Below are positions 54,107 through 61,836 of a stretch of DNA of 64,000 nucleotides, piece by piece (position 1 is the stretch's first letter; each line of letters begins with the position of its first letter). The DNA comes from DYJE01 sp964637565 (lineage in GTDB: Bacteria > Desulfobacterota > Desulfobacteria > Desulfobacterales > Desulfolunaceae). The DNA lies in contig CAZWTY010000001.1 of assembly GCA_964637565.1 (NCBI GenBank), positions 62,001 through 126,000 of the forward strand, read 5' to 3'. The translations under genes and the position numbers were made by a program. A model generated the notes under the pieces. That model was given only the letters and a program-made list of their open reading frames with translations, was not told the origin of the DNA and did not search any database.

Positions 54107-54759
54107 AGGGACTCTCCGTATTCCTGTCTGATCTGTTCAAGCCCGCCCAGGGAAAACCGGTGGACGTGGGCGACAATCTCGTCGATCTGGCCTTTCTCCG
54201 GAAGGTTCTCCGGCGCGATCCGGACAATGATGTTCCTGCCGGCGGCGTAGTAAACGCACTGCCCCAGAATGCTCATGGCGCATAGAAGAATGGTTTTTTC
54301 CGGGACTTTCCTCCCCACGATTTCATACAAAATGTCCACCAGGACGTCCTTGTGGGGCCGGATGTACCTGTCCAGAACCTTGTTGAAAGCCTCCGTGGGT
54401 TCCAGCATTTCCTTGACGACCAGTCTCGCCGATCCGGCGATGCCCCCCCAGCCGTCCGGACTGACCAGCCTGTAGACTGTTCCCCGGACAAACTGGAACA
54501 GCCGTTCCTCCGCGGTGACGGTGGCCGGCTGTTCCGGCAGAATCGACGGGTAGCGGCTGAAGCCTTTGGAAAAAATGGTTTCGATCACTTCGCCGTAAAG
54601 CCCCTGCTTGTCGCCGAAATAGTAGTTCACCGCCGCCACGTTGACCCCGGCCAGGTTGGCGATGGCCCGGATGGTGGCGGCCTTGAACCCGTGGGTTCCG
54701 AAAATATCCGTGGCCGCGTCGATGATCCTTTCCCTGGTGGAAAGTTGGGATGGTTCCAT
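54103..54759 (-). CDS. TetR family regulator, CecR-like
   Basis: 218 residues: TetR helix-turn-helix (about 8-55; RERIIDAATDIFGTHGF, TIRAIANLAGVNVAAVNYYFGDK in part) and a C-terminal ligand domain resembling the CecR/YbiH type. It is the first gene of the export operon and most likely represses it; a large palindrome lies just upstream. The inducer is unknown. Confidence 0.88.
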   Translation of the reverse strand: MEPSQLSTRERIIDAATDIFGTHGFKAATIRAIANLAGVNVAAVNYYFGDKQGLYGEVIETIFSKGFSRYPSILPEQPATVTAEERLFQFVRGTVYRLVSPDGWGGIAGSARLVVKEMLEPTEAFNKVLDRYIRPHKDVLVDILYEIVGRKVPEKTILLCAMSILGQCVYYAAGRNIIVRIAPENLPEKGQIDEIVAHVHRFSLGGLEQIRQEYGESL

Positions 54760-54778
54760 GGTTGCCTCGCTTCAGATT

Positions 54779-54816
54779 AAACAAATGTTTTAAACATAGA
54801 ATTAAAACATTTGTTT
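54779..54816. promoter_or_regulatory. Operator palindrome of the TetR/CecR-like regulator
   Basis: Perfect 15-bp arms AAACAAATGTTTTAA and TTAAAACATTTGTTT around eight bases, 20 bp upstream of the regulator start. This is the size and place of a TetR-family autoregulatory operator. Confidence 0.8.
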
Positions 54817-54903
54817 GAACCGGTCAACAGTTTTTTTATTTGCGGGCCTTCTTTGAATGGGAGGGTTTATGGCGGGTATAAAAAAGAAGGGTTTAGTCAG
54901 CCC

Positions 54904-55176
54904 TCAAGTCACGGGCTCAACGATCTTCAACGACACCAGCTTGTCGATAAACCGAAGGATCTCCTCGCGGCAGGTTTCCTCCGTGACGTCGTATTCCGAT
55001 GTCAGGCGGCGGACTACGGTCCCCAGAGACTCTCCGTCTTTCAGCATGGTGAGAATATCCGATCCCGTTTTGCCGAAGTTGTGGTAATGCCCGGACTGGA
55101 TGGACATGCCAACCAGCTGTTCGTCAATTTCAGCGAGCACCAGATCGTCGGACACTCTGTATGTTCTGTCGTCCAT
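54904..55176 (-). CDS. PqqD-like peptide-binding protein (RiPP recognition element)
   Basis: 90 residues of the PqqD family, the fold that binds RiPP leader peptides: YRVSDDLVLAEIDEQLV, then GHYHNFGKTGSDILTML and a helical C-terminal part (EEILRFIDKLVSLKIVEP). Size matches stand-alone B1 proteins of lasso peptide pathways. It is separated from the main RiPP operon by a plus-strand glycosyltransferase gene. Role as leader-binding protein for the 63672 peptide is inference. Confidence 0.82.
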   Translation of the reverse strand: MDDRTYRVSDDLVLAEIDEQLVGMSIQSGHYHNFGKTGSDILTMLKDGESLGTVVRRLTSEYDVTEETCREEILRFIDKLVSLKIVEPVT

Positions 55177-55536
55177 GGATTTTCCTTTGCGGGTGAAAGG
55201 GTTGCTTTAATACCCCGAATGTCACGTCGATCGTGTCTTTCAAGAGCCGGCCGGCTCAAAAAAGTGATAAACTATAAAAAAAATCGCCCCGGCTGTCCAC
55301 AGCAAAAGGGTGGCGGTACAGGGCAGGGTTTCCGGTTAATCGGGATCGCTATCGGTATCGGGATCGGGATCGATCGTCAGAACATTTCGATAGCGATCCC
55401 GATACCGATAGCGATGGTTAAGATCCATGCCGATGATACATGCGTTTGCCCTGCGGTACAGGGTCATGACAATTGACTCGGGTGCCGGTTCGTGTTATCC
55501 CTCGGCCACATCAGTCACCGACCGGGAAAAACATCC
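55177..55536. other. Divergent gap between the PqqD-like and glycosyltransferase genes
   Basis: 360 bp without a gene. It holds the hexamer palindrome (55347-55417) and a possible plus-strand promoter TTGACT, 17 bp, TATCCC (55473-55501) 36 bp before the glycosyltransferase. Otherwise I see no feature. Confidence 0.5.
55347..55417. repeat. Hexamer-unit palindrome (ATCGNN)
   Basis: Repeats of ATCGNN (ATCGCT, ATCGGT, ATCGGG) on the left and their exact reverse complement on the right: 22-bp perfect arms (55347-55368 and 55396-55417) with a 27-nt loop that itself contains more units. Confidence 0.88.
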
Positions 55537-57111
55537 ATGGACGTCACACCATTTCACCTTCACATGCTGGAGCTGATCCAGGCCCATGCCTGGGAACAGG
55601 CCAAAAATGGGCTTGAAGCACGGCTGGCGGACCATCCCCACGAGGCCATGACCTTGAGGCTTCTCGCACGCCTTGAAATCCGAAAGGGTGATTTCGGCAA
55701 GGCCCGGGAGCTGCTCGAGCATGCCGTGCGTTACCACGGCGGTATGGACGAAAAAATCGAAAAAGCCCTGCTTGTTCCGCCGATTCCCGGTTCCACAGCC
55801 ATGATCGACGATCTGCGCGGCCGGATGCTTTCGGAAATCAAGACCCTGGAACAATCCGGCGAACAACTCCGGGGTCCTGTGGAGATGCTCCATATCCCGT
55901 CTTTCTACCTGGCCTACCAGGGCAGGGATGACCGAAAACTCCAGGAAAGCATCGCCGGCCTTCTCCTCAAGGCGGCCCCGTCACTTGCCTTCACCGCCCC
56001 CCATGGCACGAAAGACCGTCCCCGCCCCGAGGGCAACATCCGAATCGGCCTCTGCTCGAACAACCTGAGGAACAACAGCGTGGGCCTGTTCTTCCTTGGA
56101 TTCGCCCAGGCCTTGAGGGGCAAGGGGTTCGAACTCCACCTTTTTCGAGCGCCTTCAGGAGGGTCCGACCAGGTCACCCTAAGGTACATCCAAAGCGCCG
56201 ACCATGACACCCAGCTCTCATCCAGCCTTGAAACGGCGCAACGACAGATCGCGGAAAAAAACCTCGACATTCTGTTCTACCCGGACCTGACCGTCCATCC
56301 CCTGACCAACTGGCTGGCCTTCGCCCGGCTGGCTCCGGTCCAGATGACCAGCTGGGGCCATCCCGTAACCAGCGGCCTGCCCCACGTGGACTACTACATC
56401 TCCTCCCGGTTGATGGAATGCGAAAATGCCCGGGAACACTACTCGGAACATCTGGTGGAACTGTCGACCTTCCCCTGCTGTTACCAGCCCCCGCAGCTTC
56501 TCTCTTCCCCGGCGAAACGCCATCATTTCAGGCTTCCTGAAAAGGGGGCCATTTACTGCTGCGGCCACCAGGCCTTTAAATTCCATCCGGATTTCGACAC
56601 CCTCCTGGGACAGATCCTAAGAAAGGATCCCACCGGCACCCTGGTGCTCATCAACGGATGGGGGGGACCCAACCATGGCCGATTGCTGGAAAACCGGATC
56701 AAATCCGCCAACCCGGATGTGGCGGACAGAATCCTCATGCTCGGCCGCATGCCCCCCATTCAGTACCTGGCCATGACCCGCTTGGCCGACGTCCATCTGG
56801 ACCCCGTCTGGTTCGGCGGGGGACGGACGAGCTTCGATCTCCTGTCCAACGGGAATATCGTGGTGACCTGGCCGGGGCCATTCCAGAGGGGCCGGGTGAC
56901 AGGGGCTTGCCTCTCCCGTATGGGTGTGGATGAATGTATCGCCGAAACCTGGGAGGATTATGTGGACATGGCCGTGGAGTTTGCCAACGACGAGACGCTT
57001 CGCTTTCAAACACGTGAAAAAATCATCCGTAACGCCCACCTAATTTTCGATCACCCGGCGTTCATCGAGGAGATGACCGCTTTCATGAGGCAGGCCGTGG
57101 CCAGGACATGA
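55537..57111 (+). CDS. O-GlcNAc-transferase-like glycosyltransferase (GT41, SPINDLY type)
   Basis: 524 residues: short TPR part (about 1-75, ARLEIRKGDFGKARELLEHAV) then a GT41 catalytic region beginning IRIGLCSNNLRNNSVGLFF, with PVQMTSWGHPVTSGLPHVDYY and a UDP-sugar part (FGGGRTSFDLLSNGNIVVTW). Family members attach N-acetylglucosamine or similar sugars to Ser/Thr. It stands alone on the plus strand amid the RiPP genes; modification of the peptide or of a surface protein are both possible. Start 55537 is preferred to an upstream GTG. Confidence 0.8.
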   Translation: MDVTPFHLHMLELIQAHAWEQAKNGLEARLADHPHEAMTLRLLARLEIRKGDFGKARELLEHAVRYHGGMDEKIEKALLVPPIPGSTAMIDDLRGRMLSEIKTLEQSGEQLRGPVEMLHIPSFYLAYQGRDDRKLQESIAGLLLKAAPSLAFTAPHGTKDRPRPEGNIRIGLCSNNLRNNSVGLFFLGFAQALRGKGFELHLFRAPSGGSDQVTLRYIQSADHDTQLSSSLETAQRQIAEKNLDILFYPDLTVHPLTNWLAFARLAPVQMTSWGHPVTSGLPHVDYYISSRLMECENAREHYSEHLVELSTFPCCYQPPQLLSSPAKRHHFRLPEKGAIYCCGHQAFKFHPDFDTLLGQILRKDPTGTLVLINGWGGPNHGRLLENRIKSANPDVADRILMLGRMPPIQYLAMTRLADVHLDPVWFGGGRTSFDLLSNGNIVVTWPGPFQRGRVTGACLSRMGVDECIAETWEDYVDMAVEFANDETLRFQTREKIIRNAHLIFDHPAFIEEMTAFMRQAVART

Positions 57112-57159
57112 TCCCGGCACCCATCCCCTCCCCAGGGAGGGCCAGGCCTTCTTATTTTA

Positions 57160-59070
57160 TCAGGTCAAACGCACGGCCGGTTCTTTCCACTTGGGGGAAA
57201 CCCGGCTGCGCATCAAAGCGGATTCCAGTTCGAAAAAAATTTCCTGAGGCGGGCCATAGTGACGCCAGCGATCCATAAATCCGATACGTCCGGCCAGTCC
57301 GTGGGGATCGGACACCTCGAAGGTTCCGGGAGGGCAGGCGGTCAGACGTTTTCCGGAGCATGCGTCCGCCTCCGACCATTCACGATGATAGACGATAAAA
57401 TCATGAGGGATGTCGATCTGAAGGGGGTACCTGCCCCTGGGATCCGGAATCACGGCCTTGTTGACGGCCACCACCGTTTCAAAATCCGAGCCCGAGGTAT
57501 CCAGCCCGAAAGCATCTTTCGTAAATCTTAATATCTCACTAAAAAACAAAGGCCGGTTCTGGCTGATGAAATTACAGACCAGCCGTCTCTGGTCACATCT
57601 CTGAAAAAGCATGGACAAAAACGGAAAGTTTTTTTTCCCCTCCCCTGCAAAGCCGTCCACGAGCCGGTGGAGAAAATCCGTGCATCGAATGCCGTAATCC
57701 CACTGGAGAAACCTCAGATAGTACCTGAGAATCCCATGCCCTTCGAAAAGCCTGAACAAGGTATACAAAGAAACCATGGTCCCGTAATCCTTTTCCGGAT
57801 AACTGGCACAGGAGATCAGAAGGCCACCGCCATTTGTTCTGATCTTGTGCTTTTCCACGTAGGCCGGTTCCGCCATGGGACTGTTCATCACCAACCGGGC
57901 CTGGTAGGCATTTACGCGGATGGCGCGGTCATAATAGAACTGGATGTCCTCCTTGAAGCTGTCCAAGGTCGATCCGGGCAGGCCAAGAATCAGATCGGCG
58001 GTCAGCGGAATATTCTCCTCCCGTGCGATGGCAAGAAACCCATCGTAATAGTCGGACCGGATCCCGGTCCGGTTGACGGCCTCAAGCGTGGTTTCCGACC
58101 GAGTCTGAACGGCTATCACAAAGGGGCAGTTGATATCCGCGTCAATGAAAGTTTTCTGAATTCTTCCTACATGGTCGAGGTTGGTCTTGTTATAGTTCAG
58201 AATGACCTCCTCGGGATACCCCCATGTCTCTTTCGCCTTGGCGATACAAGCCGCAATATCCACATCCCGGGCGAACATGCCCAGGTTCGCGTCGGTAATC
58301 ATCAGCAGTGACATCTTCCGTTCCGCGATCCAGCGGATTTCCGCTTTCACGCGTTCCAAATCAAACAACACGACTTTCCGATGGGTGGCCCCGCCCCAGT
58401 CGCAGTAAGCACAGGAGTAGGGGCAGCCACGGTTGGTCATCAGCATGGCCGCATACCAACGTTTTCCGTCCTTTTCCACAAGGGCATCGAAACAGCCGGT
58501 AAGATATGGAGACGGAATGTCCGCAAGATTCGTGATCCGGTCCTGATCCGGCGTGGTGCACCAGACGCCGTCCTCTTGGAGCCATGATATCCCTTTGAGA
58601 GATTCCAGCCCCTCCAGCCAGCTTTTCCCGTCCTTATCCTGGCCCAGGATATGCTCCACCAGCTCGGCCGCCGTTCGCTCCCCCTCCCCCTTGACCGCGA
58701 TATCCGCATGGGGGTGTTTTTCCAGAAACGAACGGCAGGCCCCGGGATACCTGGGGACGCTGGGCCCTCCATGGATGGTGACATGGCTGGGGTCGGCCTG
58801 TTTCACCCGTTCCGATACCGCCAGGCACTGATTCGTGCTCCAGTCGTAATGGGAAAAAAGCCAGATGCCTTTTCCTTTATTTCCCGCCATCTCGAGAATC
58901 CGATCCGGCTCTTCGTTGTACAAGGGAATGAACTCGATCCGGTCTAAAAGAACCCCTCCCTTGTACGAAGCCATGTAGGCCTGAATCATGCCCAGGGCCA
59001 GGGGAAGATAACCATGGGTGGTAAAGGTACAAAGATAAACGGGGGTTCGTCTGGGCATCGTCTGTATCAT
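57160..59070 (-). CDS. B12-binding-type radical SAM protein
   Basis: 636 residues: N-terminal cobalamin-binding-like domain (about 10-160, with HGGPSVPRYPG) and radical SAM core with the cluster motif CPYSCAYC (C216, C220, C223), then a C-terminal region (about 430-636) with no family I can name. Such enzymes methylate unactivated carbons or rearrange peptides, as in several RiPP pathways. Start has GAGGGA upstream. It is the last gene of the operon, 10 bp after the other radical SAM gene. Confidence 0.85.
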   Translation of the reverse strand: MIQTMPRRTPVYLCTFTTHGYLPLALGMIQAYMASYKGGVLLDRIEFIPLYNEEPDRILEMAGNKGKGIWLFSHYDWSTNQCLAVSERVKQADPSHVTIHGGPSVPRYPGACRSFLEKHPHADIAVKGEGERTAAELVEHILGQDKDGKSWLEGLESLKGISWLQEDGVWCTTPDQDRITNLADIPSPYLTGCFDALVEKDGKRWYAAMLMTNRGCPYSCAYCDWGGATHRKVVLFDLERVKAEIRWIAERKMSLLMITDANLGMFARDVDIAACIAKAKETWGYPEEVILNYNKTNLDHVGRIQKTFIDADINCPFVIAVQTRSETTLEAVNRTGIRSDYYDGFLAIAREENIPLTADLILGLPGSTLDSFKEDIQFYYDRAIRVNAYQARLVMNSPMAEPAYVEKHKIRTNGGGLLISCASYPEKDYGTMVSLYTLFRLFEGHGILRYYLRFLQWDYGIRCTDFLHRLVDGFAGEGKKNFPFLSMLFQRCDQRRLVCNFISQNRPLFFSEILRFTKDAFGLDTSGSDFETVVAVNKAVIPDPRGRYPLQIDIPHDFIVYHREWSEADACSGKRLTACPPGTFEVSDPHGLAGRIGFMDRWRHYGPPQEIFFELESALMRSRVSPKWKEPAVRLT

Positions 59071-59080
59071 GGGTTTTCCC

Positions 59081-60061
59081 TCAAGAGCCCGAGTGGGTGC
59101 ATATCCGGCAGCTTTCCTGCAGTTTCAGATGATTGAGATAGGATTGTGATTGAAGAAATTCATCCATTCCCGTGTTCAAAACGCTCCCGAGGACCCTGCC
59201 GTGCAGGCATCCCCGGAAGCGTCCGTAGGGGTCAATAAAAAGAAGTTTCGAACTGGTGCATTTTTTTTGAATCCTGGTGGGATCGGTAAAGAAGGCAAGC
59301 CAGTCCGTGAGATCCCCACTGGCGGGAATGATCCGGGGATCGGCCTCGGCCATACGGAACAGGCGTGTGGCGGTCTGTACGGCCCGTTCCAGGTCATCGC
59401 CCCGGTACCTGAAAAAAGGTTGCGTCGTATAGTTGTCGAGGTCCACATCCGTGTACGAATGCCGCTGCTGGACATACACCTGCTCAACGGGAAGGCCTTT
59501 AAGGAGAAACAGCACCGTGGCGCAGACTGTGTCCATGTTATCAGGCTGCATGACCAGACTTGCGGCAAACCTCAACCCACTGCCCATACTCCGGCGGAGA
59601 TCCATGAGTTTTCGAACGTTTGAAAGAACCTGGTCGTAAACATTTCCGCCCCGTATCCTGTTCATCTGGAAAGGGTCCATGGAATCAAAGGAAAACTGGA
59701 GGGTGTGTGTGGGTGAGTCCATTTCCCGGACCAGCCATTCCAGGAGGCCGGGTTCAACCCGATACAGGTTGGTCGCCAGATAAAGCCGGTATCCCATGCG
59801 TTTTGCCGTTCTGAGGGTGTCCTGAAAAAGGGGGCTCATCAGGGGTTCCCCCCCGCTGACCACCAGGGTTTTCAGGCCCAGGTCACGGCCCGGCCCAAGA
59901 ATGCGATCCCTGATCTGCTCCAGGTCAAGGGTGTTTTTCTGGAGTTCATCCGCCCGGTGATGGCGGGTGATGCACATGGGACAGGCCATGTTGCACCGGT
60001 CGGTGATCTCCAGATACAGGGCTTTGGGCCCTGACGATGTCGTTTCACAGGTTCCAGCCAT
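59081..60061 (-). CDS. Radical SAM protein with SPASM-like C-terminus
   Basis: 326 residues. Cluster motif CNMACPMC (C23, C27, C30), LVVSGGEPLMSPLF, and C-terminal cysteines (KKCTSS, FRGCLHG, SCRICTH) that could hold an auxiliary Fe-S cluster as in SPASM or twitch domains. Such enzymes crosslink or epimerise RiPP precursors. It starts 1 bp after the HprK-like gene ends. Function on the peptide is inference from context. Confidence 0.85.
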   Translation of the reverse strand: MAGTCETTSSGPKALYLEITDRCNMACPMCITRHHRADELQKNTLDLEQIRDRILGPGRDLGLKTLVVSGGEPLMSPLFQDTLRTAKRMGYRLYLATNLYRVEPGLLEWLVREMDSPTHTLQFSFDSMDPFQMNRIRGGNVYDQVLSNVRKLMDLRRSMGSGLRFAASLVMQPDNMDTVCATVLFLLKGLPVEQVYVQQRHSYTDVDLDNYTTQPFFRYRGDDLERAVQTATRLFRMAEADPRIIPASGDLTDWLAFFTDPTRIQKKCTSSKLLFIDPYGRFRGCLHGRVLGSVLNTGMDEFLQSQSYLNHLKLQESCRICTHSGS

Positions 60062-60062
60062 A

Positions 60063-60989
60063 TCAGACGTCTCCGGCCCTCATCTTCTCGATGATGAAGT
60101 CCACCTGGTGTTCCACCTGGTCAAGACCGGAGACCCTGGGGCATGGGTATATGGGAATGTTGCTCACGAGCGTCATCTGCTCGACCAGCCTGGGAAACAC
60201 GCCCAGATGCCGTGCAAGAGGGGTCCCGTAAAGATTCCGGTAAAGCCATGAAAAACTCAGGCTCCTGGGCAAAGATGTGGCCAGATCCTGACCGTTAAGC
60301 TCTCCGTTCCGTTCAAGCAGGTAAATCCCGGCCAGCCGCCTCGGGCTTGGATCAAGATCGCTGTCCGGTTTGAGGGTGAAACGGTCCAGGCCGTGACTGG
60401 CCAGGGTGGCCTCCCCAAGGCCGGAACGGAAAAACCGGGCGGTGTCTTCCCTCAGCTTGACCCAGGGGAATACAGGCTCAACCAGGGGGCTGTCCTTGTC
60501 CCAGCCGATGGTGCAGAGATCGTCACCCAAATTGGGATACCCTTTCAGCCTGAAATACCCGGCCATGGTGGATTTCCCCGCCCCCCGCTCGCCGATGAAA
60601 AGGACGCAGCGGCGGCCGAAGGCAATGGCGGACCCATGAAAAACCAGCCGGGCCCTGAAAATCAGAATGGCGGAAAAAACAGGCCCCATCAGAAAGCTCA
60701 AAACGCCCTCGTCCGGCATCCCGCTGTCCGCATTCACCACGATATGGCTTCCCTCCTTGAGCAGTATCCTGAAACGCCCCTCCCAGAGGACCAGCAGGGA
60801 CTGATCCCTTCCAATCTGCCACCAGTCAGCAGCCGCGATGGGGTTATCCAGACGATCCGGTACACTGCCCCGGCGAATCAGGACATCCGGTTCATCGAAA
60901 CAAGCCGGAAGGGCCGGCAACGGCATGAAAGAACGCACGTGAAGCGAGGCGATCCGGAAGTCGTATCCCTGAAAAACCTTTTCACCCAT
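60063..60989 (-). CDS. HPr kinase-like protein (HprK C-terminal fold)
   Basis: 308 residues. The core has VFHGSAIAFGRR, the P-loop GERGAGKST (133-141) and LGDD (D156, D157), the pattern of HprK-type kinases. HprK homologues in lasso peptide clusters of the paeninodin type phosphorylate a C-terminal serine of the precursor; the peptide here ends near a double Ser. Start at 60989 (MGEKVFQGYD) follows the methyltransferase stop by 4 bp. No HPr gene is nearby, so a catabolite-control role is unlikely. Confidence 0.8.
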   Translation of the reverse strand: MGEKVFQGYDFRIASLHVRSFMPLPALPACFDEPDVLIRRGSVPDRLDNPIAAADWWQIGRDQSLLVLWEGRFRILLKEGSHIVVNADSGMPDEGVLSFLMGPVFSAILIFRARLVFHGSAIAFGRRCVLFIGERGAGKSTMAGYFRLKGYPNLGDDLCTIGWDKDSPLVEPVFPWVKLREDTARFFRSGLGEATLASHGLDRFTLKPDSDLDPSPRRLAGIYLLERNGELNGQDLATSLPRSLSFSWLYRNLYGTPLARHLGVFPRLVEQMTLVSNIPIYPCPRVSGLDQVEHQVDFIIEKMRAGDV

Positions 60990-60993
60990 CGCC

Positions 60994-61836
60994 TCAGGAC
61001 ATCTCCTTCCGCCAGAAAACCCCGGTATGGTCGATCCGTTCCAGGGGGCATGTGATCCGGTGCCTGACTCGGTAGGCATGAACTGCGTGACGGCAGCAGT
61101 CCAGCACACCGTAATCGTCCACGATGACATACCCCCCCGGTGAAAGTCTGGGGTAAAGGGAGGTCAGACTGTCAAGGGTGGATTCAAACATATCGCCATC
61201 CAGGCGCATCAGGGCCAGTTTTTCGATGGGCGCGGATGGCAGGGTGTCCTTGAACCAACCGGGCAAAAACCGCACCTGCCCGTCCATCAGCCCGAACAGT
61301 TCGAAGTTCATCCTCACCAGATCCTGGCCCACGGAAAGGACATCGTAGGTGTAGAAATCATAGTCTTTCTCAAGGACATGCCCGGGCTTTGGAAGTCCTT
61401 CAAACGAATCCGCCAGCCACACCGTGCGGTCCGTCATCCCATAGGCCTTGAGATAGGCCCGCATGAACAGAGTCGCCCCGCCCCGCCACACCCCCGTCTC
61501 GATGCAGTCGCCCGGGATGCTGTCCAGGCGGATGATGTCCAGGCATGCCTGGATATTGTCCAGCCGGGCCTTACCAATCAGGGTGAAGGGGTAATACGGA
61601 GAATCGGACTTCAACCTGTACCGGCCTTCCCGCTGTTCGTTTTGAAGCTGTTCGTACCGTTCGGCCCGCCTGATGCGGATGTCCCGGGCTGTCACCAGGT
61701 CGGGCTCCCTGTTTTGGGTCAGGCATTCCTGGATGTATTCGGCCCTCAGTTTGTTTTCCAGATCCACCTCGTTGATCAGGACCTTTTTCAGCAGGTCCAG
61801 GTAGAGTCCGGCTCGGTCCGTTAATTCGCTATCCAC
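60994..61836 (-). CDS. TylF/MycF-like O-methyltransferase
   Basis: 280 residues of the TylF family (macrocin O-methyltransferase). SAM site DCIETGVWRGGATLFMRAYL, then LADSFEGLPKP and the metal-binding LDGDMFESTLDSL and VIVDDYG aspartates. The first 90 residues are an extra charged helical part. Family members methylate sugar hydroxyls in antibiotics; the target here may be the peptide or a sugar. It overlaps the cyclase gene by 8 bp. Confidence 0.87.
   Translation of the reverse strand: MDSELTDRAGLYLDLLKKVLINEVDLENKLRAEYIQECLTQNREPDLVTARDIRIRRAERYEQLQNEQREGRYRLKSDSPYYPFTLIGKARLDNIQACLDIIRLDSIPGDCIETGVWRGGATLFMRAYLKAYGMTDRTVWLADSFEGLPKPGHVLEKDYDFYTYDVLSVGQDLVRMNFELFGLMDGQVRFLPGWFKDTLPSAPIEKLALMRLDGDMFESTLDSLTSLYPRLSPGGYVIVDDYGVLDCCRHAVHAYRVRHRITCPLERIDHTGVFWRKEMS

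Noticed and set aside
60063..61130. Longer start for the HprK-like gene
   Set aside because: The extra part overlaps the end of the methyltransferase gene and is not protein-like; a start with GAGG lies at 60989.
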